Part shown: one piece after another, positions 28,020 to 36,647 of the stretch
Layout of the letters: each line of letters starts with the position of its first letter
Numbering within the stretch: the first letter of the stretch is position 1
Assembly: GCF_000178955.2 (NCBI RefSeq)
Contig: NC_016631.1
Span: 1,860,001-1,924,000, forward strand
Reading direction: 5' to 3'
Origin: Granulicella mallensis MP5ACTX8
GTDB lineage: Bacteria; Acidobacteriota; Terriglobia; Terriglobales; Acidobacteriaceae
DNA: 64,000 bases
Notes under the pieces: model-generated
Told to the model about the DNA's origin: nothing
What the model saw: the letters and a program-made list of their open reading frames with translations, nothing else
The model's database searches: none
Translations under genes and position numbers: made by a program

Positions 28020-28270
28020 CTGGTTCTCCTTGAACGGATAAAAATGGTGGCGTCGTTTGCGATCGCTCACTGGCAAGCCTGAAGGTCTGGTCGAAGGCGG
28101 CGTAGGGAAACTCTGAACAGCCGTTTCTTCAGCCCGGATCACATGACGCTTCGGAATACACAGGCCACAAGCAATGTACGGTTCGTTACCGGTCTAACTG
28201 CTTGATTCTGCGTGTTTGACAGGTCAGATTACAGGGGGGTACCATACCGCCTCGTAGACATAACCTATTC

Positions 28271-29650
28271 ATGGAAACCCTCATCAACCCGGCCTCTGCA
28301 TCGGAGGAGAACCAGGGAACAGGATCTCGAAGCCCCGAGCGCGTGTACCAGGCGCTCGACCTGATCCTCTCCAGCCCTCCCTTTCGGAACACGCAACAGG
28401 GGCAGAGCCTGTTGCGCTACATCGTCAAGCACACGCTCGCCGGCGAGGACAATCTTCTGCGCGAACGCGTGATCGGCTCGGAGGTCTTTGGCCGCCGCCC
28501 GGACTACGAGACCGGCGACGACCCGGTGGTACGAATCCGGGTAGCCGAAGTTCGAAAGCGTCTGGCGCAGTACTACCAGTCGCTGCACGAGACGCCAGAC
28601 GTCTACATCGAGATCCCCTCCGGCTGCTATCGCGCGACCTTCCGGTGGAACGACACTCCTCATGAAGCCGTCCACGGAGCGGCTGGTGGATTTATTCCAC
28701 CTGTTGGAATAAATCCTGAACCTGTCTATACAAGCCACCCCCCAGTCGATCCCGAACTTCACCCAACTCCAGAAATCCCCCAGGGCTCCCCCATTTCCGC
28801 CACTTTGCGCGAATCCTCCGTCAAGAAGGGAAGTTGGAAGATCTGGACCTCGGCAGTCGTCCTTCTCCTCCTCGCAGGGATTGCCGTTTGGGCTCACTGG
28901 AACAACGCTCAAACCGAAGGTTTCAAAAAGTTCTGGGCTCCCTGGACGAACAGTCCAAAGCCGGTCATCATCGTCATCGGAAGCAACGCCGTATACCGGC
29001 TCTCCGACAGCGTCACCGACCAGTACGCTCGGGACCATGCGTTGGAGACGCACGGCCAGGAGTTCTTCGTTCCGTTCGCTCCAACGGCAACCCTCCATGG
29101 CAGCGATTTGCACCCGGCAGAGAACAGCTTCGTTGCTCTGGGTGACGTCGCGTCCGTCTCCGCGCTGGTAGCCACGATTACCCGGCAGAAGCAGACCTTC
29201 CAGGAGCGCTTTCCCAACGACATCTCCTTCGCGGAACTACGCAACAGTCCCACGCTACTGGTCGGAGGCTTCAATAATCCGATGACGGTGGAGTTGACCA
29301 AAGGTCTGCGCTTCGTCATGAGTGCCCGCAACGAAATCGATGACGCCCAGGACCCCCATCGACGCTGGCTGCTGCATGCTTCTCTGGACTCGCACGACAC
29401 CGAGGACTACGCGATCGTCACCCGGCTCATCCAAAGCCCCGGCGATGTTCCTCTACTTAGCGTTGCCGGCATGGGGCAGTACGGAACCCTGGCTGCCGCC
29501 GACTTCGTCTGCAACCCCGCAGCAATCTCCGACATGGTGCATCACCTGCCGAAAGACTGGGCAAGCCGAAACCTGCAGCTGATCCTCCACGTCAAGGTCA
29601 TCGACTTCAAACCGGTGGCAACAGAAGTCGTCGCCGTACACGTTTGGTAG
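28271..29650 (+). CDS. Membrane-anchored protein with N-terminal acidobacterial regulator-like domain
   Basis: A 459-residue protein in three parts: an N-terminal domain (about 20-125) with SPPFRNTQQGQSLLRYIV, LRERVIGSEVFGRRPDYETGDDPVVRIRVAEVRKRLAQYY, a pattern common in Acidobacteria ahead of membrane helices and sometimes adjoining TonB receptors; one transmembrane helix (about 190-208); and a C-terminal domain (210-459) of unknown fold. I infer a one-component, membrane-bound regulator or sensor of the divergent receptor gene; no DNA-binding activity is proven. The C-terminus would face the periplasm. A 12-bp perfect hairpin lies within its coding sequence. Confidence 0.7.
   Translation: METLINPASASEENQGTGSRSPERVYQALDLILSSPPFRNTQQGQSLLRYIVKHTLAGEDNLLRERVIGSEVFGRRPDYETGDDPVVRIRVAEVRKRLAQYYQSLHETPDVYIEIPSGCYRATFRWNDTPHEAVHGAAGGFIPPVGINPEPVYTSHPPVDPELHPTPEIPQGSPISATLRESSVKKGSWKIWTSAVVLLLLAGIAVWAHWNNAQTEGFKKFWAPWTNSPKPVIIVIGSNAVYRLSDSVTDQYARDHALETHGQEFFVPFAPTATLHGSDLHPAENSFVALGDVASVSALVATITRQKQTFQERFPNDISFAELRNSPTLLVGGFNNPMTVELTKGLRFVMSARNEIDDAQDPHRRWLLHASLDSHDTEDYAIVTRLIQSPGDVPLLSVAGMGQYGTLAAADFVCNPAAISDMVHHLPKDWASRNLQLILHVKVIDFKPVATEVVAVHVW
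28688..28716. other. Perfect hairpin inside a coding sequence
   Basis: GGATTTATTCCA (28688-28699), a 5-nt loop, and TGGAATAAATCC (28705-28716): a 12-bp perfect dyad that is AT-rich compared with the surrounding gene and lies in the linker between the N-terminal domain and the membrane helix. It may be a transcription-factor-like dyad or an insertion remnant. Confidence 0.5.
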
Positions 29651-29696
29651 GGCATTTGTAATCTTGCGGCAACAAAGCAATTGTTAGGCTTTGGAG

Positions 29697-32525
29697 ATGA
29701 TAGTGCGACGGTGTAGTTGGCAACTTGGAGTGATGACAGGCTTGGCTCTGCAGGCCGGGTTAGCGTTTGGACAGACGGGAACTTCGATCGATCTGCCAAC
29801 GAGTAAGCAGATCGTGCGACCGGTGCCCGGTAGCCCGCAACGGCTGAACAGCTTGCCGATGTCGATGGCCATATCGCCGGACGGACGCTATGTCGTAACC
29901 GTGAATGCCGGGTATGGAACCTACGAATCGAACTACATGCAGTCGCTGGCCGTGATGGATACCCAGACCGGCGTAGTAGTCGATTTTCCCGATGACCGTA
30001 CAGCAGTCAAAGCCAAGCAAACGCTTTACTCAGGCCTGGCCTTCAGCCACGACGGCAAGCACGTCTACGCCAGTATGGGCTCGGAGACCGACCCTCTCGG
30101 CACAGGTAAGAACGATACCGGCAGTGGCGTGGTGGTTTATGGCTTCAGCGACGGAAAGATCTCGCGGGAACGGATGATGAAGATTCCTCTGCAGCAGTTG
30201 GCTGCGGGGCGCAAGACGATGCTGGTCGGCGGAGTGGAGGGCGATAAGGGCGTTCCATTTCCAGCAGCGATCGCTGTCATTGGTTCGGCGGGCGCGGAGA
30301 AGATCCTGGTCGCCGATAATCTTTCCGACGATGTGCTGCTGATGGATGCGACTACAGGCGAGATTATCACTCGGTTCGACCTGTCGGAAAACGACGCTGT
30401 GCCTTCGACGTATCCTGTCGCCCTGAGCGTGTCGAAAGATGAGACCCGCGCGTTTGTGGCGTTGTGGAATGCGAGCGAGATCGTTGAACTGGATCTGAAG
30501 AAGGGCACTGTAGGCCGGAAGCTGCCACTGCTCAAGCCGGACAATGCTATAGCTGCAGGCACACATCCCTGCGCCTTTGAAGTATCGGCCGACGGTCGGA
30601 CGATGTACGTTGCCCTGGCGAACCGCGATGCCGTTGCGGCCGTGAATGTAGACGCCGGACAGTTCGCAGTGAAGGGATACTTCGATACGCGTCTGCCGCG
30701 GCAGACCTACTTCGGAGCAGAGCCCGAGGCTCTGGCCTTGTCGTCCGATGATTCGAGACTGTATGTCGGCAATGCGATCACAGATGCGATTGCGGTGTTC
30801 GACACCAGGAAGCTGACCCCGAAGGCTGCCCAACAGGGGATGATCGAGCCGCTCGGATTTGTGCCGACAGAGTGGATGCCGATGTCGATGGGTATCACCG
30901 GAGGAAAGCTGTACATCGCAACAGCCAAGGGCAAGGGAACCGGACCAAATAACTTCCCCCAGCGTCAGGTGCCGGGATCGCACGCCAGGATCGGGGCGTC
31001 TACCTATATCGGAACGCTGCTCTACGGTTCGCTTGCCGTGTTGGATACGCAGGCGATGGAACAGAACCTGCCCAAGTGGACGGCTGAGGTTGTGGAGTCC
31101 AACCGGACGAAGGCCGCAGAGGAGAAGATCCAATTTGCAGGCGGCCAGGATCGCATCAAGCATGTGATCTACGTCATCAAGGAGAACCGCACGTACGATC
31201 AGGTCCTTGGGGATCTCAAGCAGGACGGTAAAGCCGTTGGCAACGGAGACCCGAGCCTGGCGATGTATGGTGAGGACAGCACTCCGAATGAGCACAAGCT
31301 GGCCTTGCAGTTTGGAGTGCTGGATAACTTCTACGATTCCGGTGAGGTATCGGGCGACGGACACGTCTGGTCGACCGCCGGCATTGGAACGGATTACCTG
31401 GAGAAGACCTGGCAGCAGAGCTATCGCGGCGGAGAGCGGACGTACGACTTTGAAGGAGTCGTAGCGCAGGGCTATCCGATCCTGCAGAAGATTCCGGACG
31501 TCAATGAGCCGACGAGCGGATACCTCTGGGGCAACATGGCGCGGCATGGCAAGTCGTACTACAACTTTGGGGAGTACATCGCGTCGACCTTCTGTGGAGC
31601 GAAGAAGACGGAGAATCCACAGGACGGCCCGCTGCTGGCCGGAGCAACGTGCGAGAAGCCTACGATCCTGCCGGGCGATGCTCTCCCTGAAGCTTGGGGC
31701 GGCGGAGTGAACAAGTGGCAATGGCCGATTCCGGTGCTGGCCAACAACACGGCCACGAAGCCAGAGCTGGTCGGCCACTTTGCGGCAGAGCAGCCGGACT
31801 TCAATCTGCGCGTTCCGGATCAGATACGAGTAGAAGTCTTCCTGAAGCACTTCAAAGGGTGGGTAGCGGATCGTGAGGCAGGTAAAGACACCTTACCGAA
31901 CTTTATCCTGATGCGTCTCGGCAACGACCATACGGCGGGAACGGTTCCCGGCGGACCGACACCGAAGTCTTCCGTCGCGGATAACGATCTGGCTGTCGGC
32001 CGGTTGGCGGAGGCCATCTCGCACTCGCCCTATTGGGACGACACAGCGCTCTTTGTTCTGGAAGACGATGCCCAAGCCGGTGCGGACCACGTAGACGCGC
32101 ATCGCAGTATTGCTTTAGTAATTAGCAAATACTCTCCGAAGAAAGCGGACGGAACTCCGTTTGTAGACAGCCGGTTCTACTCGACGGTTAGTTTCGTGCG
32201 GACGATGGAGACGCTGCTGGGACTGCCTCCGATGAACAACAACGATGCCTTCAGCTCTCTGATCGGATCGCTGTTTACGGGAGCAGGAGAGCAGCCAGCT
32301 TACACCGCGGACTATGTGAATCGCGATAACTCGTTGATCTATACGGCCAACGTGAAGACGGCCGTCGGGGCGAAGGAATCCATGAAGATGGACTTTCGCC
32401 ACGCCGACCACGCGGACCCTCAAAAGCTGAACGTGATCCTCTGGAAAGACGCCATGGGGGATCGCCCAGTACCGGCGATGTTGACGGTACATCGGAAGCT
32501 AAAGAAGGACGATGACGACGACTAG
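29697..32525 (+). CDS. YVTN beta-propeller fused to phosphoesterase-family domain
   Basis: A 942-residue secreted protein. A signal peptide (LALQAGLAFGQ) is followed by about 420 residues of propeller-type repeats (MSMAISPDGRYVVTVN, SGLAFSHDGKHVYAS, ALALSSDDSRLYVGN and similar), then a phosphoesterase-family domain of the phospholipase C/acid phosphatase type: HVIYVIKENRTYDQVLGD, NFILMRLGNDHTAG, FVLEDDAQAGADHVDAHR. The last residues are five consecutive aspartates after lysines. Substrate unknown. The ATG at 29697 (with AGG upstream) was chosen over the TTG at 29691. Starts 46 nt after the regulator gene, possibly co-transcribed. Confidence 0.85.
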   Translation: MIVRRCSWQLGVMTGLALQAGLAFGQTGTSIDLPTSKQIVRPVPGSPQRLNSLPMSMAISPDGRYVVTVNAGYGTYESNYMQSLAVMDTQTGVVVDFPDDRTAVKAKQTLYSGLAFSHDGKHVYASMGSETDPLGTGKNDTGSGVVVYGFSDGKISRERMMKIPLQQLAAGRKTMLVGGVEGDKGVPFPAAIAVIGSAGAEKILVADNLSDDVLLMDATTGEIITRFDLSENDAVPSTYPVALSVSKDETRAFVALWNASEIVELDLKKGTVGRKLPLLKPDNAIAAGTHPCAFEVSADGRTMYVALANRDAVAAVNVDAGQFAVKGYFDTRLPRQTYFGAEPEALALSSDDSRLYVGNAITDAIAVFDTRKLTPKAAQQGMIEPLGFVPTEWMPMSMGITGGKLYIATAKGKGTGPNNFPQRQVPGSHARIGASTYIGTLLYGSLAVLDTQAMEQNLPKWTAEVVESNRTKAAEEKIQFAGGQDRIKHVIYVIKENRTYDQVLGDLKQDGKAVGNGDPSLAMYGEDSTPNEHKLALQFGVLDNFYDSGEVSGDGHVWSTAGIGTDYLEKTWQQSYRGGERTYDFEGVVAQGYPILQKIPDVNEPTSGYLWGNMARHGKSYYNFGEYIASTFCGAKKTENPQDGPLLAGATCEKPTILPGDALPEAWGGGVNKWQWPIPVLANNTATKPELVGHFAAEQPDFNLRVPDQIRVEVFLKHFKGWVADREAGKDTLPNFILMRLGNDHTAGTVPGGPTPKSSVADNDLAVGRLAEAISHSPYWDDTALFVLEDDAQAGADHVDAHRSIALVISKYSPKKADGTPFVDSRFYSTVSFVRTMETLLGLPPMNNNDAFSSLIGSLFTGAGEQPAYTADYVNRDNSLIYTANVKTAVGAKESMKMDFRHADHADPQKLNVILWKDAMGDRPVPAMLTVHRKLKKDDDDD

Positions 32526-32564
32526 TTTGTTTTAGGCAGGACGATTTTTGCTACGGCACGAAAC

Positions 32565-32596
32565 GCAAACCCCGACACGAAAGTGTCGGGGTTTGC
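32565..32596. terminator. Bidirectional intrinsic terminator
   Basis: Perfect 14-bp stem gcaaaccccgacac / gtgtcggggtttgc closed by a GAAA loop, in the 100-nt convergent gap between the phosphoesterase gene and ccmD. The stem ends in aaac/gttt on both sides, consistent with use in both directions. Confidence 0.8.
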
Positions 32597-32625
32597 TTCA
32601 GCGCGCTACGACTGTTTCAGCAGCC

Positions 32626-32811
32626 CTAATTGTTCTTATGCCGTTTCTGTTTGTTCGCTGTTCTCCAGGTGTAAAGAGCATAGAAGGCATAACCGAATTG
32701 CAAACCCCATGTGATCGCGTAGATGAGTACCAAATTCCGATGGCCCAATGGCGTGTCGATCGCCGGGTCATACGGAAAGATATTCAGTAGAAAAAACAAG
32801 ATGTTACGCAT
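32626..32811 (-). CDS. ccmD: CcmD-like small haem-exporter subunit
   Basis: A 61-residue protein with one transmembrane helix (NLVLIYAITWGLQFGYAFYAL) followed by a basic tail (RTANKQKRHKNN), the layout of CcmD. The ATG at 32811 overlaps the TAA of ccmC by 8 nt (ATGCGTAA), a typical coupled arrangement. CcmD stabilises the CcmC/CcmE haem-handover complex. Identification rests on size, topology and position, since the family is poorly conserved. Upstream in-frame ATGs at 32826 and 32868 lie within ccmC. Confidence 0.7.
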   Translation of the reverse strand: MRNILFFLLNIFPYDPAIDTPLGHRNLVLIYAITWGLQFGYAFYALYTWRTANKQKRHKNN

Positions 32812-33535
32812 ATTGCGATTCCTCATTTGCTGTTGAATCGATGATTTCCAGCGCCTCTGTTTCCTCATTCTGCTGGCTACGTAACTCCGCTGCGTACCGT
32901 ATGCTGGCGATCAGCAGTCCCCATGCCGCCCAGGCAAGCACATTCCACCAGACAGGACGGGCAATGCTGGGAGCGATGGAACCTTCGCCTCCAAATACGG
33001 GAGCGGGATGTTGTGTACGCCACCAACGGGTAGACATGTAGACGATAGGGATATCGCAGAACCCAAAGATTGCCAGGACCGCGCACGTCGTAGCCCGGGT
33101 AGAACCAGTGCTCATGCGCCGCACGAACAAATAGCTAATGTAAATAGCCCACAGCATGAGCGTAGTGGTCAGACGTGCGTCCCAGGTCCACCATATGCCC
33201 CATTCTTCTCTCCCCCAGAGAGAACCCGAAACGAGCCCCAGTGTGCAATAAAGGACGCCCATCTCTGCCGTGGCAAGAGCCAGGGCGTCTGCTTTCACTG
33301 AGGCATCTGCATGCTTGTGCCGCAGGAATAAGTAAGCTACTGACGCCGCTAGATTCAGAGGGAGAAATACTGAAGCACCAATCCAATTTGGGAAATGATA
33401 GTAAAACGCCCGAATCATGTTGGCCTGCTCTGCATCGGGTGGCGATGCCCAGAGGGCCAATCTAAGACCATAGCCTAAGAGGCTTACGGAGATGACGAAC
33501 CAGATCCAGCGGATCAGCCTTCCCTTTGTACTCAT
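32804..33535 (-). CDS. ccmC: CcmC-like haem exporter / cytochrome c biogenesis protein
   Basis: A 243-residue integral membrane protein with six predicted helices and the tryptophan-rich signature WGIWWTWDARLT that binds haem in CcmC/CcmF-type haem-handling proteins; the periplasmic histidines expected in the AFYYHFPNW loop and the later loop are present in the first case. The length matches CcmC (about 240). No other ccm gene (ccmA, B, E, F, G, H) is in the window, so the rest of the System I pathway must lie elsewhere. Confidence 0.85.
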   Translation of the reverse strand: MSTKGRLIRWIWFVISVSLLGYGLRLALWASPPDAEQANMIRAFYYHFPNWIGASVFLPLNLAASVAYLFLRHKHADASVKADALALATAEMGVLYCTLGLVSGSLWGREEWGIWWTWDARLTTTLMLWAIYISYLFVRRMSTGSTRATTCAVLAIFGFCDIPIVYMSTRWWRTQHPAPVFGGEGSIAPSIARPVWWNVLAWAAWGLLIASIRYAAELRSQQNEETEALEIIDSTANEESQYA

Positions 33536-33834
33536 CGAATCATCTCTCGCATAGCTTCACGGAATTCTCTCATCTCCCGATTTTAGTTGAGCCTCATTGC
33601 GAGTTAGTCGTTTACCGGATAACTCGTTCTGTATGAAGCATCCGGGACAATTCTCCAATTACGGATGCCGTGCACCGCTTGCGACTCCCATGGAAACCTC
33701 AGAGGTTGAAGGCAACGCGAACCCCGCTGGAGGCATTTAACGTACGAAGACGAACGGTCTTCGGACCTGAGTGGACTATCCACTGCGCAGTGATGTCGGG
33801 CTCTAGTGGGATCCTCTCGAAAAGGAGGAGTTTA
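33536..33834. other. Divergent gap ccmC / DUF4142 gene, nothing firm
   Basis: 299 nt between divergent genes. An open frame extends upstream from the DUF4142 start to 33670 but has no family resemblance. I see no clear promoter hexamers or palindromes of note, apart from AAAAGGAGGAG immediately before the start at 33835. Confidence 0.4.
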
Positions 33835-34503
33835 ATGATCTCAAAGCAAATGTGTAGCAAGGTTCTACTGGGCTTCGTGCCTACGCTGTTGGCTGGTGCC
33901 ATGGCCGTTGCGCAGAATCAACCGGGTGGTGGTGCTGCCGGTACGTCTAACCAGACCACCACGAATCCATCTACTTCGGCGCCAGGTCCAGGTGGTATGG
34001 CGTCCGATATGAATGACAATCAGCAGCTACAGGGAATGGCAGACCAATCCTTCGTGAAGAAGGCGCTCGAAGGCAATGCCGCCGAGGTTCAACTGGGGCA
34101 GTTGGCCCAGCAAAAATCACAGAGCGATGACGTTAAACAATTCGCGCAGAAGATGGTCTCGGATCACACGCAGCTCAACGACCAGATGATGAAGCCGATC
34201 GCTCAGCAGCTCAAAGTAAAAGAGCCGACCGAGCTTTCGAAGAAGGACAGAGAGCTTGTCGCAAAGCTCGGCGGCCTCTCCGGTCAGGAGTTCGACCAGG
34301 CTTACATTCAGGCTATGGTGAGAGACCATAAGCAGGACCTGTCGGAGTTCAAGGATGAAGCCTCAACTACGCAGAATCCCGGTATGAAGCAAGCCGCGCA
34401 GCAGGGGGTGGCGTTGATCTCACAGCATCTCCAGATGATCGAGCAGATCGCGCAAAATCACAATATGCCTGACGGTAAAGTAATGAAGTCTTCGGGTAGT
34501 TAA
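33835..34503 (+). CDS. Secreted DUF4142 protein
   Basis: A 222-residue protein with a signal peptide (VLLGFVPTLLAGAMAVAQ), a Gly/Thr/Ser/Pro-rich linker (about 28-60) and a DUF4142 helical domain (QSFVKKALEGNAAEVQLGQLAQQKSQSDDVKQFAQKMVSDHTQLNDQM to HLQMIEQIAQN). The fold is a ferritin-like four-helix bundle in related structures; the function is unknown, with periplasmic stress roles proposed for some. The start at 33835 has a near-perfect GGAGGAG; the frame from 33670 is discarded. Monocistronic, ended by a strong terminator. Confidence 0.88.
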   Translation: MISKQMCSKVLLGFVPTLLAGAMAVAQNQPGGGAAGTSNQTTTNPSTSAPGPGGMASDMNDNQQLQGMADQSFVKKALEGNAAEVQLGQLAQQKSQSDDVKQFAQKMVSDHTQLNDQMMKPIAQQLKVKEPTELSKKDRELVAKLGGLSGQEFDQAYIQAMVRDHKQDLSEFKDEASTTQNPGMKQAAQQGVALISQHLQMIEQIAQNHNMPDGKVMKSSGS

Positions 34504-34520
34504 TTGCCTTCTGCCTACAA

Positions 34521-34560
34521 AACAATGAAGGGCCTCATAGAGGCCCTTCATTGTTTTTTG
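34521..34560. terminator. Intrinsic terminator after the DUF4142 gene
   Basis: 16-bp perfect stem aacaatgaagggcctc / gaggcccttcattgtt with a short loop, followed by TTTTTT. The stem flanks also carry A/T runs for use on the opposite strand by the convergent M1-like gene. Confidence 0.9.
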
Positions 34561-34571
34561 CCTCGGAGTTC

Positions 34572-36530
34572 TTAGTTCGCTGCAGGTTCGCGCTGATAAG
34601 GCTTCTGCATCAGCGCACGGGCCTCGTTAATAGCTCCTTGTGTATTGTCGTTGGTCTGCACAGCCAGGCGGTACTCATTGACGGCACGATCGCGTTGGCC
34701 TGTTACATCAAAGATCCTGCCCAGATTGATATGGCTCCAGACCTCGGTCCACTTCGGATCGCCGTCGCCTCGTAGTGCGTCGCGAAACGAGTTAGCGGAT
34801 GCCTGGTAGTTGCGCTGCGTGAAGAAGATCTCCGCGAGGCGATAGTTTGCCAACGAGCTGGAGCGGTTGGAGTCGAGTGCCTTTTGATACTCGGCGATCG
34901 CGGCCATCAGGTCGCCCTGCGCTACCTCCTGCTGGCCGCGCAGAACGGCAATACGGACAGCCAGGTCAGGCGTGTTTTTGAGCACCCAGTTCTCGGGATC
35001 AATGGTGATGCGGCGCGGCCGTCCGAAGGTCTCAATGGAGTAAGCAGACTCTGTCCCTGAGAGATCGACGCGGCGCTCCTCGGTCTTGCCTTCCGTCTCG
35101 ATGCGCAGTTCTATCGGCATGCGAAAGAGGTCGAGGTCCTGCGTGACGGAGCCGACGGTGCGAAAGCCCTTGTTGCTGCCGAGCCGGAAGACGCTGAAAT
35201 TGTTGCCTAGCTCGGGTGCGCCGGTGCCGTCGAGCCACTGGGAGAAGAAGGGCGTGAGCTGAAGCTTCGATTGGGCTTCGGCGACGGTCTGAACGTTTGC
35301 GGTACGTACGGGCTTGTCGGTGTACTGCGAGAGCAGCGAGCGCAGAAACTGCTGGAAGACATCGTCGCCCATCTCCCAGCGGAGCATGTGGAAGACCATC
35401 GCACCCTTCTCCAGGGTCATCGACTGAAACTGCGGCGAGAACGGATCGAGCCGGCCAAGGGTGGTGAGCGGTTCGGTGTCATAGGCCAGCGCCCCAGCCT
35501 CCACATCAGAGATAGCGGATTGCAGCGCAGTTTTACCGGCGGAGTCTTCGAGGTACAACAGCTCGGCGTAGCGCGACATACCGTTGGTGATCCAGGCGTC
35601 GTTGAGTGTCGCCGGTGAGGTCTCCGAGCCCCACCATTGGCGCGCAACAGTATTCGCGAACAACCGTGCATTGCCGCGGTCGGGGCGGATGGCGACGATC
35701 TCGGGCGCCCAGGCGGCAGAGACTGAATCTCCGGGGAGCTCTACTACCTCGAGCCGCCCGGACTCCGCGCCACCGAAGAGGTTCGTCATGAACTCGAACT
35801 CTTTGGCGACTGTAGCCGCGAAGTCCTGACCCTTCTCTTTGTACTTGTCCGTGACGAAGACGCGAATGTTGGGAATACCTGGCGTGGTGATCGGCGGAAG
35901 GAACTTGCCCGCTACGATGGTTCCGGGAAAGCCCGGCTTGGTCCAGTTGAAGACGAACTCAGTGCCACCGCCGGAAAGCTTGTGTTCGCCGCTTACGCCG
36001 CTGCCGACGACACGCTCGCCCTCGGGCACGGTGATGTGTATCTCGGCTGTGAACCGATCGGTGAAGAGCCCCGTCATGGGGAACCAGCGCCCCGCATAGA
36101 GCAGGACGCTGACGGGATCAGCAATCTGGACGAGCTTGATTCCATCGACCGGGCTGGTCTCGACGGTAGGCGCTCCCGCATAAGTAAAGATGTAGGTCGC
36201 CGAAGACCCTTTAGCTAATAAGGTGGCGGGGGTAACGCGGATGGTCGAGTCGGTAACGTTGCGCTCAGAGTTTAGAGAGGCGTTGGCCGCGTCAGTAATT
36301 TTGCTGACCTGCAGGCCGTTATTCAAACCGAAGACGACGACGTTGAGGTCATCGAGCGCCGTGAAGGTGATGGCGGCGGTGGCGGTCAGCTTGCCGGTCG
36401 CCGGATCGAGGTCGGCGTGAATGACATAGCCGGTGATGTCGATCTGCGGACGTCCTGGAGGAGCTGCGTGGAGCGCAAGCGCTGAGAGACCCACCAGAAG
36501 AATGCAAAGGCTGCGGAGTCGCTGAATCAT
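34572..36530 (-). CDS. M1 aminopeptidase-like protein lacking the zinc site, with C-terminal TPRs
   Basis: A 652-residue secreted protein (signal peptide to about residue 22). The N-terminal half has the M1-peptidase bowl-like beta domain (VIHADLDPATGKLTATAAITF) and a thermolysin-like domain, but the catalytic block reads FANTVARQWWGSE and WITNGMSRY where active enzymes have HEXXHQW and WLNEG. Thus zinc ligands H, H and E are N293, R297 and N316, and the catalytic Glu is T294. A C-terminal region (about 525-640) holds three TPR-like repeats. It is probably a non-catalytic scaffold or binding protein. Confidence 0.82.
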   Translation of the reverse strand: MIQRLRSLCILLVGLSALALHAAPPGRPQIDITGYVIHADLDPATGKLTATAAITFTALDDLNVVVFGLNNGLQVSKITDAANASLNSERNVTDSTIRVTPATLLAKGSSATYIFTYAGAPTVETSPVDGIKLVQIADPVSVLLYAGRWFPMTGLFTDRFTAEIHITVPEGERVVGSGVSGEHKLSGGGTEFVFNWTKPGFPGTIVAGKFLPPITTPGIPNIRVFVTDKYKEKGQDFAATVAKEFEFMTNLFGGAESGRLEVVELPGDSVSAAWAPEIVAIRPDRGNARLFANTVARQWWGSETSPATLNDAWITNGMSRYAELLYLEDSAGKTALQSAISDVEAGALAYDTEPLTTLGRLDPFSPQFQSMTLEKGAMVFHMLRWEMGDDVFQQFLRSLLSQYTDKPVRTANVQTVAEAQSKLQLTPFFSQWLDGTGAPELGNNFSVFRLGSNKGFRTVGSVTQDLDLFRMPIELRIETEGKTEERRVDLSGTESAYSIETFGRPRRITIDPENWVLKNTPDLAVRIAVLRGQQEVAQGDLMAAIAEYQKALDSNRSSSLANYRLAEIFFTQRNYQASANSFRDALRGDGDPKWTEVWSHINLGRIFDVTGQRDRAVNEYRLAVQTNDNTQGAINEARALMQKPYQREPAAN

Positions 36531-36647
36531 GCCGTAAGTCCTTGGCGGAGCATCGGACCAGGCCGCGCTCCATCGTCATTGTGTTCTGTTTTGCGAGTGC
36601 TGAACACATGATTGCGTTTCAAACGTCTTAGACGCAAATTGTACGAC
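36531..36647. other. Gap between lpxB and the M1-like gene
   Basis: Short gap between two minus-strand genes containing the M1-like gene's upstream leader; no clear terminator hairpin seen. Confidence 0.3.

Noticed and set aside
30030-31850. 606-residue antisense frame
   Set aside because: Shadow of the propeller-phosphoesterase gene; rich in Arg/His/Gln and without motifs.
33670-33834. 55-codon N-terminal extension of the DUF4142 gene
   Set aside because: Arg-rich, no family resemblance, and the AGGAGGAG at 33823 fixes the later start that begins the signal peptide.
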